A stretch of 64,000 nt of DNA, taken from NCBI RefSeq assembly GCF_003515065.1, contig NZ_QXGH01000009.1, positions 124,001 to 188,000 on the forward strand, written 5' to 3'. A model generated the notes under the pieces. It was given only the letters and a program-made list of their open reading frames with translations. It was not told the origin of the DNA and did no database searches. Shown in pieces: positions 59,856-64,000 of the stretch (positions within the stretch are counted from its first letter, which is position 1; each line of letters begins with the position of its first letter). The DNA is from Nocardioides immobilis (GTDB lineage: Bacteria > Actinomycetota > Actinomycetes > Propionibacteriales > Nocardioidaceae). The position numbers and the translations under genes are program-made.

Positions 59856-60006
59856 GGTGTGGGGGTCGGTGGATTGACCGGGCATCCCCGGCTCCCTAGC
59901 GTTGCCGGCAGATGGGGCCCCCGGGTCGCCACCGCCGTTCGCAAGGGGAAGGCAAGCGGCGCGACGCGAACCGGGGGTCTCCTCATGTCACGGCGAGGTG
60001 GCGCGG

Positions 60007-60807
60007 TCAGCGCCCCTCGAACGCCGGCGCCCGCTTCTCCTGCGCGGCCCGGATGCCCTCCTGCAGGTCGGCCGTCGCCAGCGTGACCGGCTGCGCGAGC
60101 GCCTCCCACTCCAGGCACGACTCGAGGCTCGCGTGCCCGCGCAGCAGCGCGAGCTTGGTCAGCTTGGTCGCGATCGGCGCAGTCGCTGCGATCTCCGCGG
60201 CCGTCGCGACGACCAGGTCGCGGAAGCCGTCCGGGTCGAGCACCCGCGACACCAGCCCGAGTCCGAGCGCCTCGTCGGCGTCGACCAAGCGGCCGGTGAG
60301 CAGCAGGTCGCGCGCGACCGCGGGCCCGACGACTTCCGGGAGCAGGTACGTCGTCGCCATCCCCGGGTGCAGCCCGAGGCGCACGAAGGGCACCCCCATC
60401 CGGGCACCGCGCGCGGCGTACCGGATGTCGCAGGCCAGCGCCATCGCCAGCCCGGCTCCGATCGCGGGCCCGTTGATCGCCGCGATGGTCGGTACCTCGA
60501 GCCGGCGGATCGACAGCCAGGCGCGATAGAACGGGAGCATCCGCGACCGCAGCCGGTCGACCGTGGCGTCCGGCTCACCGGCGATCCACGACGTGTTGCC
60601 GCCCGAGCAGAAAGCGGTCCCCTCGCCGGTCACCACGACGGCCCGCACGGAGGTGTCTCCGGCCAGCTGGTCCACGGCCCGGACCCAGGACTCGGTCATC
60701 TCGTCGCTCATCGCGTTGCGCATCTCGGGAAGGTCCAGGACGAGCATCGCGACCCCGGGAGCGGGCCGCTCGAGCCGCAGATGGCTCAAGGTACTGATTT
60801 CAGACAT
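60007..60807 (-). CDS. Enoyl-CoA hydratase/isomerase (crotonase family)
   Basis: A 266-residue crotonase. Oxyanion-hole segments TAFCSGGNTSW and NGPAIGAGLAMALACDI are intact; the catalytic region LHPGMATTYLLPEVVG lacks an obvious Glu in the first position, so hydratase activity is uncertain. ATG 60807 is chosen; a GTG three codons earlier exists. It is isolated from the catabolic region by 20 kb and has no other beta-oxidation genes nearby, so a housekeeping role is likely. Confidence 0.92.
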   Translation of the reverse strand: MSEISTLSHLRLERPAPGVAMLVLDLPEMRNAMSDEMTESWVRAVDQLAGDTSVRAVVVTGEGTAFCSGGNTSWIAGEPDATVDRLRSRMLPFYRAWLSIRRLEVPTIAAINGPAIGAGLAMALACDIRYAARGARMGVPFVRLGLHPGMATTYLLPEVVGPAVARDLLLTGRLVDADEALGLGLVSRVLDPDGFRDLVVATAAEIAATAPIATKLTKLALLRGHASLESCLEWEALAQPVTLATADLQEGIRAAQEKRAPAFEGR

Positions 60808-60947
60808 ACCGGGCACGCTACTGCGACTGCTGCGGGGCGTGCCGTAGGGTCAGGGAGGTTTCACGGTCGCATGCCGCGGACCCCGGCGGGCTTCCCCTGA
60901 CCCTCCCGTCGCGACGACCGAAGATGAACGAGAACAAGGAGGCCGTC

Positions 60948-61106
60948 ATGGCGGAGACCTGGAGCGGTGAGTTCTACTGCGTGAAGTGCAAGGAGAAGCG
61001 CGAGGCGACCGGTGAGGTCAAGGTCAACGACAAGGGCACGCGGATGGCCAAGGCCGTTTGCCCCGTGTGTTCGACCAACCTGAACCGCATCCTCGGCAAG
61101 GCCTGA
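60948..61106 (+). CDS. DUF5679 small zinc-ribbon protein
   Basis: A 52-residue protein made almost wholly of a zinc ribbon: CVKCKEKREA and CPVCSTNLNR carry two CxxC pairs. This is DUF5679, a common small actinobacterial protein of unknown function. ATG 60948 has AAGGAGG; an ATG eight codons earlier lacks one. A hairpin follows 20 bp after the stop. Single-gene unit. Confidence 0.88.
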   Translation: MAETWSGEFYCVKCKEKREATGEVKVNDKGTRMAKAVCPVCSTNLNRILGKA

Positions 61107-61126
61107 GCACACCTCAGACAACCGCA

Positions 61127-61159
61127 GCGGGCGGCCCACCTCACGGTGGCGCCGCCCGC
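61127..61159 (+). terminator. Hairpin after the DUF5679 gene
   Basis: GCGGGCGG (61127-61134) pairs with CCGCCCGC (61152-61159), and CCACC/GGTGG form an inner stem around a TCAC loop. It is a good candidate terminator for the DUF5679 transcript, without a U-tract. Confidence 0.6.
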
Positions 61160-61223
61160 AGCCACGTCCGGGGCCTGTGGATAGCCGGCGCCGCCAGTGG
61201 CACATCCGTGCCAGCCTCCTCGC

Positions 61224-62087
61224 ATGTCGCCCGTATCGACGTCTCCCGCCCCGGCGGTCGAGCTGCTGCTGCGGCCCGGCGTGGCGGTGGTACGACGCGA
61301 CGCGGGCACCCTCCAGGTCGGGCTGGACCCGCCACTCGCAGCGCGGGTGCCCGACGCGCCTGAGGTGAGGGCTCTGCTCGACGCCCTCCGCGAAGGCCGG
61401 GCCCCGGGTGACCTGACGCCCGTCGCGGCGCGGGCCCTCGACACCCTGGTGGCGGCGGGACTGGCGTTCCCCGCGGCGACCGGTCCGGCCCAGCCCGAGG
61501 TGGTGGCCACGCAGGCCCAGTTCGGCGCCGACGGCGTACGGCGTCTCGCCGCTCGCGCCGGTCACCGGATCGGTCTCCGCTGCCCCGGACCCGCGCGAGC
61601 GATCCTGGCCGACCTGCTGGGGCCGGCCGGCGTCACGGTGGATGACACCTCCCCGTCGGTGTGGCTGGTCGTGACCACCGGGCCGAGCGTCCGGGAGAGC
61701 ATCGACCCCCTGGTCCGGTCGGGCGCGCCCCACCTCCTGGTGAGTGGCGGAGCGGAGGGTCGCCGGGTCGGCCCCTTCGTCGAGCCGGGGCGCACCGCCT
61801 GCCTGCGCTGCGTCGACGCGCACGAGGCCGAGCTGGACCCGCGGCGGCCGTTCCTGGTGGAGCAGGCCGCGCGCGCGGCGGACGGCACCGAGCCGACGGA
61901 CCCGGTGCTCGACCGGCTCGCCCTGGCCTGGGCGGTCCGCGACCTCTGCCGCTACCTCGAGGGCGACGAGCCGAGCACCTGGTCGACCACGGTCGACCTC
62001 GGTCCCACGGACGCCCCGCGAGTGGTGCGCTGGCTGCGGCACCCACACTGCGGCTGCGCCTGGGACCTGTTGTTCGACCTGCCCTGA
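61224..62087 (+). CDS. Stand-alone ThiF/cyclodehydratase-like protein (TOMM leader-peptide-binding-like)
   Basis: A 287-residue protein. The N-terminal part (about 10-85, ELLLRPGVAVVRRDAGTLQV) looks like the leader-peptide-binding fold, and the rest is an E1-like domain without an ATP motif. Two zinc-binding pairs are visible, CLRC in GRTACLRCVDAHEAELD and CGC in HPHCGCAWD. Such proteins partner with YcaO enzymes to make thiazole/oxazole peptides (family knowledge), but no YcaO or precursor gene is in the window. In this group the stand-alone form is found widely in Actinobacteria and may have another role. ATG 61224 chosen after the antisense-like leader. Confidence 0.75.
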   Translation: MSPVSTSPAPAVELLLRPGVAVVRRDAGTLQVGLDPPLAARVPDAPEVRALLDALREGRAPGDLTPVAARALDTLVAAGLAFPAATGPAQPEVVATQAQFGADGVRRLAARAGHRIGLRCPGPARAILADLLGPAGVTVDDTSPSVWLVVTTGPSVRESIDPLVRSGAPHLLVSGGAEGRRVGPFVEPGRTACLRCVDAHEAELDPRRPFLVEQAARAADGTEPTDPVLDRLALAWAVRDLCRYLEGDEPSTWSTTVDLGPTDAPRVVRWLRHPHCGCAWDLLFDLP

Positions 62088-62114
62088 GTCTCCAACGACG
62101 ATGACGTGCGATGC

Positions 62115-62124
62115 TGGTATACCG
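62115..62124. promoter_or_regulatory. GntR operator candidate 1 (TGGTATACCG)
   Basis: TGGTATACCG, with the perfect palindrome GGTATACC at 62116-62123, lies 31 bp before the GntR-gene start. The same 10-mer precedes the MFS gene. It fits FCD-GntR consensus t.GT..AC.a and suggests autoregulation. Confidence 0.7.
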
Positions 62125-62154
62125 AATCGGCCGATCCAGGTCCCGGGAGGCAGC

Positions 62155-62787
62155 ATGACCGAACCGCAGGGCTTCGCCTCCGAGTCGGAGCGCGTCACCC
62201 GGCAGCTCCGGGACGAGATCCTCGACGGCCTCCGCGCACCGGGCAGCCGGCTCGTCGAGCGGGAGCTCGCCGGCGAGCTCGGCGTGAGTCGGATCCCGGT
62301 CCGCGACGCCCTCCGGCAGCTCGTCACCGAGGGTCTGGTGACCCCACGGCCACGCAGCTGGGCGATCGTCCGGGAGTTCACCGCGGCCGACGTCGCCGAC
62401 CTGCACGAGGTGCGGGCCGCGTTCGAGCGGCTCGCGTTCCGGCTCGCCGTCGAACGTCGGACCCGCGAGGGCCTCCAGCTGCTCCGTGGCACCGTGGACG
62501 CCGAGCTCCGCGCCGCCCGGGCCTGCGACGCCGTCGCCGCGCGCCGCGCCGCTGCCGACTTCCACGAGGTGGTCACCGCGATGGCGGCCAACGAGCTGCT
62601 CAACGAGCTCCAGCGCACCATCCGCAGCCGGATGCGGTGGCTGCTGGCCCAGCACGACGACCTGGTCGGCATCGCGCGCGAGCACGAGGCGCTCTACGAC
62701 GCCATCGCCGACCGCGACGCCGAGCGGGTGGACGCCCTCGTCGAGGGCCATCTGACACTGGGCTACAGCCACTCCTGGGACGCCTGA
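62155..62787 (+). CDS. GntR-family transcriptional regulator (FCD type)
   Basis: A 210-residue GntR/FadR-type regulator. N-terminal winged HTH (about 15-75) with ILDGLRAPGSRLVERELAGE, ELGVSRIPVRDALRQLVTEGL and RSWAIVREF; C-terminal FCD domain with FHEVVTAMAANELL and HEALYDAIADRD, including metal-type His/Asp positions. ATG 62155 has GGGAGG 5 bp upstream. Identical operators before itself and the MFS gene mark it as the controller of both. The effector is probably the transported compound. Confidence 0.92.
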   Translation: MTEPQGFASESERVTRQLRDEILDGLRAPGSRLVERELAGELGVSRIPVRDALRQLVTEGLVTPRPRSWAIVREFTAADVADLHEVRAAFERLAFRLAVERRTREGLQLLRGTVDAELRAARACDAVAARRAAADFHEVVTAMAANELLNELQRTIRSRMRWLLAQHDDLVGIAREHEALYDAIADRDAERVDALVEGHLTLGYSHSWDA

Positions 62788-62823
62788 ATCCTCCCGCCGC
62801 CGATTCATGACGGCATGCCACTT

Positions 62824-62833
62824 TGGTATACCG
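62824..62833. promoter_or_regulatory. GntR operator candidate 2 (TGGTATACCG)
   Basis: An identical TGGTATACCG 8 bp before the MFS start codon. So close to the start, it would overlap the promoter and block transcription when bound. The short gap suggests a leaderless transcript. Confidence 0.7.
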
Positions 62834-62840
62834 TTTCGTC

Positions 62841-64000
62841 GTGACTGCTGAGCTGCTGACCAGGCCGAGGACGGCGCCCGCCTCCCCCGAGGTGTGGACC
62901 GCGCCCGGCTTCCGGCTGCTGCTCACGATGACCGGCCTCGGTTTCGCCGGGTTCGGGATCCTGCTGCCGACCGCGCCGCTCTGGGCCGCTCAGGGCGGCG
63001 CCGGCGCTGCGGGCGTCGGCACCGTCAACGCCGTACTGATGCTCGTCACCGTGATGACGCAGACCGTCGTGCCCGCCGCCCTGCGCCGCATCGGCTGGCG
63101 CACGACCCTCGTCGTCGGCCTGGGTCTGCTCGGCGCGCCCGCCCTCCTCCATCCGCTGAGCAACGACCTGACGGTCGTGCTGGCGCTCTCGGCCGTGCGC
63201 GGGGTCGGCTTCGGGGTCCTCACCGTCTGCGGCGCCGCCGCCGTGGCCCAGCTGGTCGCGCCGGCGTCGCGGGGCCGCGCCGTCGGTGCCTACGGCCTGG
63301 CGATCGCGGCGCCCCAGCTCGCGCTCGTGCCGCTGAGCCCCTGGCTCGCCGAGCACGTCGGCTTCACGCCCGTCCTGCTCGCCGCGGCCTGTCCGCTGGC
63401 GGCGATCGTCCCCGCCGCACGGCTGGGGCGGCTGCTCGACCGCGCCGCAGCGGACCCGGTCCCCCACGCGCAGCCGGCATGGGGCGCCCGCGGCATCCCG
63501 CGACCCCTGGTCAGCGCGATCGTCGTCCTGATGGTGATCACCACGGCGGGCGGCGCCCTCATCACGTTCACCCCGCAGTTCGGCATCGATCCCACGACGT
63601 CCCTCGTCAGCCTGCTGGCGCTCACCGGGGCGGCGGCGGTCAGCCGATGGTGCTTCGGCGCACCGGCCGACCGGTACGGCGTACGGCCGTTCCTCGCGCC
63701 GCTGCTCCTGCTGGCGACCGTCGCCCTCGGCGTGATCGCGTGGGCCATCGGCGACCCGGACGCGCCCCGCGGGTTGTTGGTGCCGGCCGCGATGGCACTC
63801 GTCGGCGTCAGCTACGGCGGCCTGCAGAACCTCACCCTCGTCGCGGCCTTCGCCGCGGTCCCGGAGCGGCACAGCAACCAGGCGAGCGCGGCCTGGAACA
63901 TCGGTTTCGACACCGGCACCGGGATCGGGTCGCTCGCGGTCGGCATCATCGCCGCCGGCGGCTCGTTCGGACCGTCAGTCGCCGCGACCGCCGTACTGTG
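62841..64000 (+). CDS. MFS transporter (3' end cut by window edge)
   Basis: The first 386 residues of a Major Facilitator Superfamily transporter. About 11 membrane segments are visible (for example LLLTMTGLGFAGFGILLPTA, TVLMLVTVMTQTVV, GLQNLTLVAAFAAV), and the loop motif after TM2/TM3 reads ALRRIGWRTTLVVGLG. The ending lies outside the window (usual length about 400). GTG start at 62841 with no ribosome site; an ATG inside TM1 is another option. It was not among the long same-strand frames because its stop is missing. It follows the GntR gene by 53 bp and carries its operator, so it is probably an exporter or importer for the regulator's ligand. Confidence 0.9.
   Translation, partial: MTAELLTRPRTAPASPEVWTAPGFRLLLTMTGLGFAGFGILLPTAPLWAAQGGAGAAGVGTVNAVLMLVTVMTQTVVPAALRRIGWRTTLVVGLGLLGAPALLHPLSNDLTVVLALSAVRGVGFGVLTVCGAAAVAQLVAPASRGRAVGAYGLAIAAPQLALVPLSPWLAEHVGFTPVLLAAACPLAAIVPAARLGRLLDRAAADPVPHAQPAWGARGIPRPLVSAIVVLMVITTAGGALITFTPQFGIDPTTSLVSLLALTGAAAVSRWCFGAPADRYGVRPFLAPLLLLATVALGVIAWAIGDPDAPRGLLVPAAMALVGVSYGGLQNLTLVAAFAAVPERHSNQASAAWNIGFDTGTGIGSLAVGIIAAGGSFGPSVAATAVL

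Overview
The window is very GC-rich DNA with dense, often overlapping genes, frequent GTG starts and ATGA/GTGA stop-start overlaps. The right part carries families typical of Actinobacteria (UPF0182, PPA1309, a YlbL-type PDZ/Lon-like protease, a DUF2342 zinc protease, DUF5679). An actinobacterium of the Nocardioidaceae type (Nocardioides-like) is the best inference; the sequence alone does not fix the genus.

Positions 1-39.7 kb are a large catabolic region. A minus-strand operon (8937 down past 1) encodes a small unknown protein, a thiolase-fold/DUF35 pair, a Rieske oxygenase alpha/beta pair, two acyl-CoA ligases, a crotonase and an aldehyde dehydrogenase. A divergent plus-strand operon (9223-17876) encodes a C-C hydrolase, a hydratase and an aldolase (lower meta-cleavage type), a pair of acyl-CoA dehydrogenases, a second thiolase-fold protein, a ligase, a CxxHxxC [3Fe-4S]-type ferredoxin and a luciferase-like oxidoreductase. 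Next come minus-strand genes (17933-26146) for SDRs, a DUF35 protein, a crotonase, a cytochrome P450, an MhpA-like FAD hydroxylase and an amidohydrolase, with an isochorismatase-fold gene between them on the plus strand. Then follow a TetR regulator, a deleted SDR pseudogene, and a kinase/acyl-CoA dehydrogenase/SDR operon (31539-28453) that resembles the levulinate (4-hydroxyacyl-CoA) module. A third thiolase-fold/DUF35 pair follows. Last is a plus-strand operon (34471-39689) whose crotonase and second CoA-transferase both look half-swapped. Together these genes suggest uptake of a hydrophobic ring-plus-side-chain compound, CoA activation, side-chain shortening by beta-oxidation and retro-aldol cleavage, and partial ring degradation. 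No extradiol ring-cleavage enzyme is visible, so the substrate is unknown.

Positions 39.7-50.4 kb are a decayed mobile element lying against the 3' end of an initiator tRNA-Met gene (50420-50493). It contains small element-type genes, a MobF relaxase/helicase/primase protein that has lost its relaxase head, a secreted trypsin-like protease between two 75-bp direct repeats, two small HTH proteins (one excisionase-like) and gene fragments. No integrase is present.

Positions 50.5-64 kb look like conserved chromosome: UPF0182 membrane protein, PPA1309, YlbL-like protease, MoaE, DUF2342 protease, Nudix hydrolase, YgjP-like metallopeptidase, PHP phosphoesterase, a DnaA-box-like cluster, a crotonase, DUF5679, a stand-alone leader-peptide-binding-like protein, and a GntR regulator with a divergently distinct MFS transporter gene downstream; both of these genes carry the same TGGTATACCG palindrome upstream.
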